The translations under genes and the position numbers were made by a program. The notes below the pieces were generated by a model. The model did no database searches. It had not been told where the DNA came from and saw only the letters and a program-made list of their open reading frames with translations. From Roseomonas genomospecies 6 (lineage in GTDB: Bacteria > Pseudomonadota > Alphaproteobacteria > Azospirillales > Azospirillaceae): a stretch of 62,935 nt of DNA. Positions within the stretch are counted from its first letter, which is position 1. Each line of letters begins with the position of its first letter. Below, piece after piece: positions 30,580 to 38,595 of this stretch. The DNA is taken from positions 1 through 62,935 of the forward strand of contig NZ_QOKW01000031.1 of NCBI RefSeq assembly GCF_008365375.1, given 5' to 3'.

Positions 30580-32895
30580 ATGCTGTCGCGTAACCTGGAA
30601 CAGACGCTGCACCGAGCCCTGGCCCATGCGAACGAGCGCAGGCACGAATACGCGACGCTCGAACACTTGCTGCTCGCATTGACCGAGGACGCCGATGCCA
30701 TGGCCGTCTTGCGCGCTTGCGGAGTCGATCTGGACCGCCTGCGCGCCGAACTGTCGGATTACCTCGACAACGAGCTTGCGAACCTCATCACGAACAGGCC
30801 CGATGATGCGAAGCCGACGGCTGGCTTCCAGCGGGTGCTGCAACGCGCGGCCATCCACGTCCAGTCGTCGGGGCGTGAGGAGGTGACGGGAGCAAATGTG
30901 CTCGTCGCCCTGTTCTCTGAACGCGAAAGCCACGCGGTCTATTTCCTGCAGGAGCAGGAGATGACCCGTTTCGACGCGGTGAACTACATCTCTCACGGAA
31001 TCGCGAAGGCTCCGGGCCGCTCCGAAACCAAGCGGGTCACCGGTGCCGACGAGGACGCGGCGGCGGAGAAGGTCGTGAAGAAAGGCAGCGAAGCCCTAGA
31101 GGCTTATTGCGTCAACCTGAACAAGAAGGCGGCCAGCGGGAAGATCGATCCGCTGATCGGACGGGAGCAGGAGGTCGAACGGACCATCCAGATCCTGTGC
31201 CGGCGGTCGAAGAACAACCCGCTGTATGTCGGTGACCCCGGTGTCGGCAAGACCGCCATCGCCGAGGGGCTGGCCCGCCGCATCGTCCATGGCGAGGTCC
31301 CGGAGGTGCTGAAGGGCGCCACCATCTTCGCGCTCGACATGGGCTCCCTGCTCGCCGGTACGCGGTACCGCGGCGACTTCGAAGAGCGCCTGAAGGCCGT
31401 CGTCTCCGAACTGGAGGCCACGGAAGGTGCCGTCCTCTTCATCGACGAGATCCACACGGTCATCGGGGCCGGTGCGACCTCGGGCGGTGCGATGGACGCC
31501 TCGAACCTGCTGAAGCCGGCCCTCGCCTCCGGCTCCCTGCGTTGCATCGGTTCGACGACCTACAAGGAGTACCGGAACTATTTCGAGAAGGACCGGGCGC
31601 TCGTCCGGCGCTTCCAGAAGATCGACGTCAACGAGCCGACGGTCGAGGATGCGATCAAGATCCTCCAGGGGATCAAGACCTACTACGAGAAGCACCACCG
31701 GGTGAGCTACACCAACGACGCGATCCGGTCGGCGGTGGAACTGTCCGCGAAGTACATCGGCGACCGCAAGCTGCCGGACAAGGCCATCGACATCATCGAC
31801 GAGGTCGGCGCCGCGCAGATGCTGCTGCCGGAGAACAAGCGGAAGAAGAAGATCTCCGTCAAGGACGTGGAGGCGGTGGTCGCCAAGATCGCCCGCATCC
31901 CGCCGAAGTCGGTCAGCCGCGACGACAAGGAAACGCTCCTCAACCTGGAGCGCGACCTGAAGACCATGGTCTTCGGCCAGAACAAGGCCATCGACGCGCT
32001 GGTCTCCGCCATCAAGCTGGCCCGCGCCGGCCTGCGCGAACCGGAGAAGCCCATCGGCAACTACCTGTTCACCGGCCCGACCGGCGTCGGCAAGACCGAG
32101 GTGGCCCGCCAGCTCTCCCTCACGCTGGGCATCGAGCTGACCCGCTTCGACATGTCGGAATACATGGAGCGGCACACCGTCTCCCGCCTGATCGGCGCGC
32201 CTCCGGGCTATGTCGGGTTCGACCAGGGCGGCCTGCTGACCGATGCCATCGACCAGCATCCGCATTGCGTGCTGCTGCTCGACGAGATCGAGAAGGCGCA
32301 TCCGGATCTGTTCAACATCCTGTTGCAGATCATGGATCACGGCAAGCTGACGGACCACAACGGCAAGACGGTGGACTTCCGCAACGTCATCCTCATCATG
32401 ACCTCCAACGCGGGCGCCGCGGACATGGCCAAGCCGGCCATCGGCTTCGAGCGCGAGCGCCGGGTCGGCGAGGACATGGAAGCGGTCGAGAAGCTGTTCA
32501 CGCCGGAGTTCCGCAACCGTCTGGATGCGATCATCCCCTTCGCGCCGCTGACCCGGGAGGTCATCAACCGCGTGGTGGACAAGTTCATCATGCAGATGGA
32601 AGCGCAGCTCGAAGACCGCGGCGTCACGATCGAACTCGACGATCTGGCCCGCGAGTGGCTGGGCAAGAAGGGCTACGACCCGCTTTACGGCGCGCGTCCG
32701 CTGGGCCGCGTGATCCAGGAGCACCTGAAGAAGCCGCTGGCGGAGGAGCTTCTGTTCGGCAAGCTCGCCAAGGGCGGCCTGGTCAAGGTGACCGTGAAGG
32801 ACGACAAGCCCGCCTTCGAGTACACCGAAGGGTCGCGCAAGCGGCGCTCCGGCGACGAGGACGAGGACGAGGTCGTGCACGAACTGGCGGAATGA
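30580..32895 (+). CDS. clpA: ATP-dependent Clp protease ATP-binding subunit ClpA
   Basis: 771 aa AAA+ unfoldase that feeds ClpP. N-terminal double Clp domain (MLSRNLEQTLHRALAHANE to about residue 145). Ring 1 has Walker A GDPGVGKT and Walker B VLFIDEIHT; ring 2 has Walker A TGPTGVGKTE, Walker B LLLDEIEKAHPD and the arginine-finger segment FRNRLDAIIPF. There is no ClpB-type middle coiled coil. The start at 30580 has AAGG upstream; an upstream extension of the frame overlaps clpS and is rejected. A strong terminator follows. Confidence 0.97.
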   Translation: MLSRNLEQTLHRALAHANERRHEYATLEHLLLALTEDADAMAVLRACGVDLDRLRAELSDYLDNELANLITNRPDDAKPTAGFQRVLQRAAIHVQSSGREEVTGANVLVALFSERESHAVYFLQEQEMTRFDAVNYISHGIAKAPGRSETKRVTGADEDAAAEKVVKKGSEALEAYCVNLNKKAASGKIDPLIGREQEVERTIQILCRRSKNNPLYVGDPGVGKTAIAEGLARRIVHGEVPEVLKGATIFALDMGSLLAGTRYRGDFEERLKAVVSELEATEGAVLFIDEIHTVIGAGATSGGAMDASNLLKPALASGSLRCIGSTTYKEYRNYFEKDRALVRRFQKIDVNEPTVEDAIKILQGIKTYYEKHHRVSYTNDAIRSAVELSAKYIGDRKLPDKAIDIIDEVGAAQMLLPENKRKKKISVKDVEAVVAKIARIPPKSVSRDDKETLLNLERDLKTMVFGQNKAIDALVSAIKLARAGLREPEKPIGNYLFTGPTGVGKTEVARQLSLTLGIELTRFDMSEYMERHTVSRLIGAPPGYVGFDQGGLLTDAIDQHPHCVLLLDEIEKAHPDLFNILLQIMDHGKLTDHNGKTVDFRNVILIMTSNAGAADMAKPAIGFERERRVGEDMEAVEKLFTPEFRNRLDAIIPFAPLTREVINRVVDKFIMQMEAQLEDRGVTIELDDLAREWLGKKGYDPLYGARPLGRVIQEHLKKPLAEELLFGKLAKGGLVKVTVKDDKPAFEYTEGSRKRRSGDEDEDEVVHELAE

Positions 32896-32918
32896 CGCCG
32901 GTCCGCAAGAAACGTGAA

Positions 32919-32951
32919 GGAAAGGGGGCCGCAAGGCCCCCTTTCCTTTTT
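32919..32951 (+). terminator. rho-independent terminator of clpS-clpA
   Basis: GGAAAGGGGGCC (32919-32930), loop GCAA, GGCCCCCTTTCC (32935-32946), T-run CTTTTTC after. The symmetric A- and T-rich flanks could serve the convergent gene too. Confidence 0.88.
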
Positions 32952-32976
32952 CACCCGGCCTTTATTCACTCGGCCA

Positions 32977-33177
32977 TCATTCCTCGACCACCACGGTCGC
33001 ATCACCGGATGTCTTCATCAGGGTGATGCTGTGCTGGCAGTTGCGCTCATCTCTGTAGCCTTCGCTGCTGACGGCGATGACCTCCCCATTGACGGCGTAG
33101 AAGGTCCATCGCCATTCGCCGCGGTGATCCTTGTAGACCTTGTACTTGCCAACCTTCTTTTCTTTGGTCCTGAACAT
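32977..33177 (-). CDS. small DUF1508 (YegP-like) protein
   Basis: 66 aa from MFRTKEKK, with AAGGAGA 6 nt upstream; the longer frame to 33258 lacks this signal. One DUF1508 repeat: YKDHRGEWRWTFYAVNGEVIA then SSEGYRDERNCQHSI. E. coli YegP has two repeats, so this is a single-repeat form. Function unknown; such proteins have been linked to stress. Convergent with clpA. The 205 bp to the next gene hold no feature I recognise. Confidence 0.85.
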   Translation of the reverse strand: MFRTKEKKVGKYKVYKDHRGEWRWTFYAVNGEVIAVSSEGYRDERNCQHSITLMKTSGDATVVVEE

Positions 33178-33382
33178 GCTCTTCTCCTTGCCATCGGCCT
33201 GGATAATGACGATGGAAAGGGTTCTACCGTGAAAGGAAACAGGTTGCACAGACTCCATCCCTCTCCCTCGTGGCGAGAAGGGAACCTTCCGGAGGGTTGC
33301 GCGCTTACTGCCGCATCACGGACAATCCGCAAAAGCGACGGATAGGCCGTCCCCACGACAAAGAACACTGAGGAAACGCACC

Positions 33383-34495
33383 ATGCCCCTGCCCTTCCTG
33401 ACCGGACTGCGCATCATCGACCTGGGCCAGTATCTGCCGGGTCCCTACGCCGCCCAGATGCTGGCCGACCTCGGCGCGGAGGTGGTGAAGGTGGAGGCTC
33501 CGAGCGGCGACCCGCTGCGCAAGATGGGTCCCACCGATGCGGACGGCATGACCGCCGCCTACAAGCTGCTGAACGCCGGCAAGACCGTCATCCGCCTGAA
33601 CCTGAAGGACGAGGGCGACCGCAGCTCCTTCGAACGGCTGATCGCCGGGGCCGACGCGCTTGTGGAAAGCTACCGGCCGGGCGTGCTGGACAAGCTGGGG
33701 CTGGGTCATGCGCGGCTGCGCGCTCTGAACCCGCGGCTGGTTCATGCCAGCCTGTCCGGCTGGGGCAGCACCGGCCCCTACGCCCGGCGGGCCGGGCACG
33801 ACCTGAACTACATGGCGGTCGGCGGCGGGCTGGACTCCTCCGGCACGCCGGACCACCCCTCGATCAGCCACCCTCCCGTCGCCGACTTCGCCTCGGCCCA
33901 TCAGACGGCGTTGGCGGTGGTCGCCGCCCTGTTCGGGCGCCAGCGCAGCGGCGAGGGCTGTTTCCTCGACCTGTCGATCATGGAAACGGTGCTGGGCTGG
34001 CAGGGCTTCAACCTGACCGCCGACGCGCGCGGGCAGGTTTCGGCCCGCGGCGAGGCGCTGCTGTCCGGCGGGGCCGCCTGCTACCGCATCTACCGCACCG
34101 CGGACGGGCGCTTCGCCACGCTGTCGGCGCTGGAGGCGAAGTTCTGGCAAGGCTTCTGCGAGGCGGTGGAGCGCCCCGACTGGATCGCCCGGCAGGCCGA
34201 CCCGCTCCCCCAGACCGCCCTGATCGAAGAGGTGGCCGCTTTGTTCGCCGGCCGCAGCCTCGCCGATTGGAAGGCGCTGCTCGACCCCGTCGATTGCTGC
34301 TTCGAGGCGCTGCCGACGCTGACGGAGATGCCGGACCATCCGCACATCGCCGCCCGCCGCCAGATTCGCATCACGACGGGGCCGGAGCCGCTGGTGGAAA
34401 CCCTGATGGGTCTGCGGGTCGATGGCGGCACCCCGCCCGAGCGAACCCCTCTGCGCGAATCCACCGCCGCCGCGGTGCTCTCCGCCTGGGGCTGA
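33383..34495 (+). CDS. CaiB/BaiF (class III) CoA-transferase family protein
   Basis: 370 aa. Family III CoA-transferases move CoA between organic acids through an aspartyl-CoA intermediate; alpha-methylacyl-CoA racemases share the fold. The N-terminus LTGLRIIDLGQYLPGPYAAQMLADLGAEVVKVE is the family signature, followed by RLNLKDEGDR and ALNPRLVHASLSGWGSTGPYARRAGHD, whose terminal Asp is a candidate for the catalytic residue. The C-terminal region is compatible with racemase-type members (AMACR-like). Monocistronic; substrate unknown. Confidence 0.9.
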   Translation: MPLPFLTGLRIIDLGQYLPGPYAAQMLADLGAEVVKVEAPSGDPLRKMGPTDADGMTAAYKLLNAGKTVIRLNLKDEGDRSSFERLIAGADALVESYRPGVLDKLGLGHARLRALNPRLVHASLSGWGSTGPYARRAGHDLNYMAVGGGLDSSGTPDHPSISHPPVADFASAHQTALAVVAALFGRQRSGEGCFLDLSIMETVLGWQGFNLTADARGQVSARGEALLSGGAACYRIYRTADGRFATLSALEAKFWQGFCEAVERPDWIARQADPLPQTALIEEVAALFAGRSLADWKALLDPVDCCFEALPTLTEMPDHPHIAARRQIRITTGPEPLVETLMGLRVDGGTPPERTPLRESTAAAVLSAWG

Positions 34496-34504
34496 AGCCT
34501 GCCA

Positions 34505-35815
34505 TCAGAGGGCGATGAGCCCGCCGCCCTCGCGCGGCGGGCGCGTCTCCAGGGGGCCGCGGCGGGCACCCGTCAGGCTGGCCTTCGACAGGTCCGCCGC
34601 CGCGTCGTCGCAGCCGCGCAGGTCGGCGGAGGCGAGGTTGGCCATCTCGAAGCTCGCGCCGGCCAGCTTCGCCCCCGTCAGCCGCGCGCCGCGCAGGTCG
34701 GCGGCGGCCAGGGTGGCGCCCATCAGGTTGGCGGGCCAGCTCCGCCCGGTCGGGGTGCCGTCCGGGTTGCGCAGGTCCACCATGCCGAAATCGGCGCCAT
34801 GGGCGTCCGCCCCGCTCAGGTTGGCCCCGCTCAGGTTCGCCCCCGTCAGCACCGCCTGGTCCAGCCGCGCCCGGCGCAGACTGGCTCCGCCGAAATCGGC
34901 CAGCGAGAGCGAAGCGTTGGACAGCCGGGCGTCGTCCAGATTGGCGTTGCGGAAGACGCCGCCCGACAGGTCGCAGGCGGTCAGGTCCAACCCACGCAGC
35001 TCCATGCCGGAGAAGTCCGCCCGCAGCCCGGCGCGCCCGCCGCTGTTGATCCACAGGATGTGCGCGTCCAGCACGCTGCGGACCGGCATCGGCAGAGCGT
35101 CCGCGTTTCTCATATAGACGGCGCCGTTCAGGTTGGCGCCCAGCGTGTCCGCCACCGTCAGGTCCACGTTGCGCAGGGTCGCCTCGCGCAGGTCGGCGTT
35201 GCGCAGGACGGCGCGGGTCAGGGTGGCGCCGTTCAGCACCGCGCGCTTCAGCTTGGCCCCGGTGAAGTTCGCCTCGGTCAGGTCGGCGCCCGCCAGATTG
35301 GCGGCGAACAGGTTGGCGTTGCTGAAATCCCCGCCGGCCATGGATGTGCCGGCCAGTTCGGCGTGGCTGAGGTCGGCCCCCTTGAAGCTGACGCCGTCCA
35401 TCCGCGCGCCCGTCAGGTTGGCGGGCAGCCTGTCCTCCTCGTCCGCGTCACGGCTTCCGCGATAGGCCAGGATCTGACCGGGGCGGAGGTCGGCGCCTTC
35501 GAAGTCGGTTCGGGTCAGGTTGGCCTTCTGGAAATTCGCCCCGCGCAGGTCCGCCCGCGCGAAGGAGGAGCCCGCCAGCTTCGCCCGGCTGAAATTCGCC
35601 CCGAACAGGTCGGACATGGCGAAGCTGACCTCTTCGAGCTGGGCATCGGAGAAATTGCCCTGGGTGAGGACGGCGGTCTGGAGGTTGAATCCCTTCAGCC
35701 GCAGCCTCGACAGATCCACGCCCTTCGCCTGAAGACGCACGCCGCCCGGCTTCAGTTTGAGGTAGAGTAGATGATCCCGCACCTGCTTCAGGAATTCCAT
35801 GGTGCGGTCGGTCAT
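34505..35815 (-). CDS. pentapeptide repeat protein
   Basis: 436 aa. Except for about 30 N-terminal residues (MEFLKQVRDHLLYLKLKPGG), nearly the whole chain is A(D/N)LxX pentapeptide repeats, e.g. LFGANFSRAKLAGSSFARAD and LSGANLSGADAHGADF, broken by a short insert around VRSVLDAHILWINSGGRAGL. The repeats form a quadrilateral beta-helix. No signal peptide. Some family members protect DNA gyrase; nothing here points to a specific target. Convergent with the CoA-transferase gene, 9 bp apart. Confidence 0.92.
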   Translation of the reverse strand: MTDRTMEFLKQVRDHLLYLKLKPGGVRLQAKGVDLSRLRLKGFNLQTAVLTQGNFSDAQLEEVSFAMSDLFGANFSRAKLAGSSFARADLRGANFQKANLTRTDFEGADLRPGQILAYRGSRDADEEDRLPANLTGARMDGVSFKGADLSHAELAGTSMAGGDFSNANLFAANLAGADLTEANFTGAKLKRAVLNGATLTRAVLRNADLREATLRNVDLTVADTLGANLNGAVYMRNADALPMPVRSVLDAHILWINSGGRAGLRADFSGMELRGLDLTACDLSGGVFRNANLDDARLSNASLSLADFGGASLRRARLDQAVLTGANLSGANLSGADAHGADFGMVDLRNPDGTPTGRSWPANLMGATLAAADLRGARLTGAKLAGASFEMANLASADLRGCDDAAADLSKASLTGARRGPLETRPPREGGGLIAL

Positions 35816-35992
35816 CGGGCGGTTCCGTCGGTCGGCTGTTCCCCCCACACTACCCCTTGTGTACTATCAGTAAAGAGGAAATCCCCGATTGTCCGCCGCC
35901 CCTGCATTGCCGAGCGCTCATGCCGGCCCGCCGGTGCCGGTGACCGCCAACCCCTTGAACGCCATCATGGTCATGGTCGGGAGAGACAGCGT

Positions 35993-36469
35993 ATGACGAC
36001 GTTCGACACCGAGTGCCTGCGCCGCGCCATCGAACTCAGCCGCGCCCACATGCAGGGAAACGCCGGTGGCCCCTTCGGCGCGGTCATCGCGCGGGACGGG
36101 CGGATCATCGGCGAGGGCTGGAATTGCGTGACCTCCTCCAACGACCCCACGGCGCACGCCGAGGTTGTCGCGATCCGCAACGCCTGCCGCGATCTCGGCA
36201 CCTTCAGCCTCATAGGGGCGACCGTCTACACGAGTTGCGAGCCCTGCCCCATGTGCCTCGCGGCGATCTACTGGGCACGGATCGACCGCATCGTCTACGC
36301 CAACGCGCGCGACGACGCGGCGGCCATCGGCTTCGACGACGCCTTCCTCTACACGGAGATCGCCCTGCCGCTGGAGCGGCGGGCGATTCCCATGCAGCGC
36401 CTTCTGGCCGACGAGGCCCGCGCCGTCTTCGACGAATGGGCCGCCAAGCCCGACCGCGTGCCTTACTGA
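35993..36469 (+). CDS. guaD: guanine deaminase (cytidine deaminase fold)
   Basis: 158 aa zinc deaminase converting guanine to xanthine. It closely follows the small bacterial GuaD pattern: GGPFGAVIARDGRIIGEGWN, then NDPTAHAEVVAIRNAC (His zinc ligand and catalytic Glu) and YTSCEPCPMCLAAIYWAR (two Cys zinc ligands), with IGFDDAFLYTEI and the C-terminal ending in VPY. GGGAGAGA precedes the ATG. A tRNA-specific adenosine deaminase is less likely given the IYWAR and C-terminal segments. Its 3' end overlaps the convergent FemAB-like gene by 7 bases. Confidence 0.88.
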   Translation: MTTFDTECLRRAIELSRAHMQGNAGGPFGAVIARDGRIIGEGWNCVTSSNDPTAHAEVVAIRNACRDLGTFSLIGATVYTSCEPCPMCLAAIYWARIDRIVYANARDDAAAIGFDDAFLYTEIALPLERRAIPMQRLLADEARAVFDEWAAKPDRVPY

Positions 36470-37665
36470 TCGCTTCCCGGTTCGCCCCGGCGGTAGGGCG
36501 ACAGTTCCATCAACGCTTCCCGCTCCGCCGCCACGCCGGGCCGTTCGCGGCGCAGGTAATCCGCGATCGCGCGGTGGAAGCCGGGATCGGCCACCCAATG
36601 GGCGCTGTAGGTCGGGACCGGCAGATAGCCGCGCTGGATCTTGTGCTCGCCCTGGGCGCCGGCCTCGACCCGGCGCAGGCCGCGCTCGATGGCGAAGTCC
36701 AGCGCGCGGTAATAGCAAGCCTCGAAATGCAGGAAGCGGTAACGCCCGTCGGAGCCCCAGTTGCGGCCGTACAGCGCCTCCGTCCCGATCAGGTTCAAGG
36801 CGCCGGCCACCCACTCCCCGCCGTCCTCGCACATCACCAGCATGACCCGGTCGGCCATGGTCTCGCCGAGCAAGCGGAAGAAGGCGCGGTTCAGGTAACC
36901 GCCGCCCCATTTCCGGTCGGCGGTCTCCAGATAGAAGCGGTGGAAGGCGTCCCAATGCTCCGGCTTCAGGTCGGCTCCGGTCAGGCTGTGCAGCCGCACG
37001 CCGCTGTCCGCGACCTCGCGCCGTTCCTTGCGGATGGCCTTGCGCTTGCGTGAATTCAGCGTCCCCAGGAAGTCGTCGAAGCTGGCATAGCCGCGGTTCT
37101 CCCAATGATACTGCACGCCCTCGCGCAGCAGCCAGCCGGCCTCGCCCAGCCGGCGCCAGTCCCCTTCCTCCGGAAAGGTGACATGGACGGAGGACACGCC
37201 GTAGCGCCGCGCCACCTCCTCCATCCCCTGGATCAGCGCGTTGGCGACCGCCTCCCCCGCGCCCGTCCTCCCCACATCCTGCCGGACCAGGAGGCGCGGC
37301 CCCGGCACCGGGGTGAAGGGCACCGCGCACTGGAGCTTCGGGTAGTAGCGTCCTCCCGCCCGCTCGTAGGCATGCGCCCAGGCGTGGTCGAAGACATACT
37401 CGCCGTAGGAGTGGTTCTTCAGATAGAGCGGCACCGCCCCCATGATCCGGCCCGCCCCGTCGAGCGCCGCGAGATGGCTGGGCTGCCATCCCGTGCGGCC
37501 GGTGACCGATCCCGATTCCTCCAGCGCCAGAAGAAAGGCGTGGCTGAGGAACGGGTTGCCCGGCCCGGCGCAGGCGTCCCAGTCCTGCGGGTCGGCCAGA
37601 CCGATGCCGGTCAGGACCTTGACCGTGATGCCGTCCCCGGCGCCGGTGTCCTTGCCGACGGGCAT
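36463..37665 (-). CDS. FemAB/GNAT-like acyltransferase (DUF482-type)
   Basis: 400 aa cytoplasmic protein of the peptidogalycan/FemAB-related family with the acyl-CoA N-acyltransferase fold. Recognisable blocks: NPFLSHAFLLALEESGSVTG, AAVPLY-like GAVPLYLKNHSYGEYVFDHA, FGTLNSRKRKAIRKERR-type FLGTLNSRKRKAIRKERRE, and HFEACYYRALDFAIERG followed by GAQGEHKIQRGY. GGAGGGAG precedes the ATG at 37665. Enzymatic activity unproven in the family; it may transfer an amino acid or acyl group. Downstream of ridA on the same strand; the 89-bp gap contains the hairpin CTCCCTC/GAGGGAG. Confidence 0.87.
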   Translation of the reverse strand: MPVGKDTGAGDGITVKVLTGIGLADPQDWDACAGPGNPFLSHAFLLALEESGSVTGRTGWQPSHLAALDGAGRIMGAVPLYLKNHSYGEYVFDHAWAHAYERAGGRYYPKLQCAVPFTPVPGPRLLVRQDVGRTGAGEAVANALIQGMEEVARRYGVSSVHVTFPEEGDWRRLGEAGWLLREGVQYHWENRGYASFDDFLGTLNSRKRKAIRKERREVADSGVRLHSLTGADLKPEHWDAFHRFYLETADRKWGGGYLNRAFFRLLGETMADRVMLVMCEDGGEWVAGALNLIGTEALYGRNWGSDGRYRFLHFEACYYRALDFAIERGLRRVEAGAQGEHKIQRGYLPVPTYSAHWVADPGFHRAIADYLRRERPGVAAEREALMELSPYRRGEPGSDQ

Positions 37666-37754
37666 GCTCCCTCCTTCGCGGCTACGCCGAGGGAGGTGGG
37701 CGCGCCGCCGCGCTGCGGCAAGGCCCGCCTCCCCATCCTCAAGCCGGGCCGCGA

Positions 37755-38222
37755 TCAGGCCAGTTCGAGGATCGCGTCCACCTCGACGGCCACATTGCCC
37801 GGCAGCGACGGGGCGCCGACGGCGGCGCGGGCGTGCTTCCCGGCATCCCCGAACACCTCCATCATCAGTTCCGACGCGCCGTTGATGACCAGGGGCTGGT
37901 CGTGGAAGTCCGGGGTGCCGTTCACGAACCCGCCCAGCCGCAGCACCCGCACCACCCGGTCCAGATCGCCGCCGCAGGCCGCCTTTGCCTGGGCGATGAT
38001 GTTCAGGGCGCACAGCCGCGCCGCCTGCTGCCCCTGCTCCACCGTGAAATCCTGGCCCAGCTTGCCGATGAAGCGGCGCTCGCCGTTCCACACGGTGACC
38101 TGCCCCGACACGTAGAGCGTGCTGCCCGACTGCGTGTAGGGCACATAGGCCGCCACCGGGGCCGCCGCCTGCGGCAGCTCGATCCCCAGTTCCTTCAGCC
38201 GCGCCTCGATGCGTCCGGCCAT
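37755..38222 (-). CDS. RidA family protein (enamine/imine deaminase)
   Basis: 155 aa. RidA proteins hydrolyse reactive 2-aminoacrylate-type enamines released by PLP enzymes. The long-form subgroup is suggested by the N-terminus IEARLKELGIELPQAAAPVAAYVPYTQSG, then YVSGQ, ARLCALNIIAQAKAACGGDLD and the C-terminal GAPSLPGNVAVEVDAILEL. The Arg seen in canonical RidA near the C-terminus is not at the expected place (LPGNVAVEVD), so substrate use may differ. First gene of the ridA-FemAB pair. Confidence 0.88.
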   Translation of the reverse strand: MAGRIEARLKELGIELPQAAAPVAAYVPYTQSGSTLYVSGQVTVWNGERRFIGKLGQDFTVEQGQQAARLCALNIIAQAKAACGGDLDRVVRVLRLGGFVNGTPDFHDQPLVINGASELMMEVFGDAGKHARAAVGAPSLPGNVAVEVDAILELA

Positions 38223-38387
38223 GCTTCATCCCTCCGTCTTCTTTGCGGGCGCCCCGGCGCCCGGAACAGACCGACGATAGCCGCCCCGGACGCCGCCACC
38301 AAGGGCTTACCGGCACCGTTCGCACACCGTCCAACTGGGAAGATTTGTCCCGGAGTCTGGGCGGCAACGCCGTTCCTGCCCGGCAAA

Positions 38388-38510
38388 ACTTTCCGCCGCC
38401 CCGGAAAGGACCGTCCCGCCGCCGACGGGCGGCCCGCCGCGTAAGCTTCGGTCATTTCCTTTTACAACAGTCACTTACCAACCTGTCTCGAAGTTGGCAC
38501 GGGTCTTGAT
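38388..38510 (+). promoter_or_regulatory. sigma-54-type promoter of the flagellin gene, with upstream inverted repeat
   Basis: TTGGCACGGGTCTTGAT at 38494-38510 has a perfect -24 element (TGGCACG) and a near-consensus -12 element (TTGA for TTGC) at the right spacing, giving a start near 38521 and a ~75-nt leader. About 90-110 bp upstream is the inverted repeat CTTTCCG-CCGCCC-CGGAAAG and a CCCGGCAAAA element like those bound by FlbD-type activators. The activator site is inference. The 38223-38387 stretch holds nothing else recognised. Confidence 0.7.
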
Positions 38511-38595
38511 AGAGGAGGGCTGCGCAAATGCACGTTGCCTCGCTTCGGTTTCAAGCACCAGCCGCGGGGCGAGCCTCAGAAGGAGACTTGGAACC

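Noticed and set aside
34505..35815. Pentapeptide repeat protein as a Qnr/MfpA-type quinolone resistance protein
   Set aside because: Twice the length of Qnr, with no Qnr loops; the generic repeat pattern does not support it.
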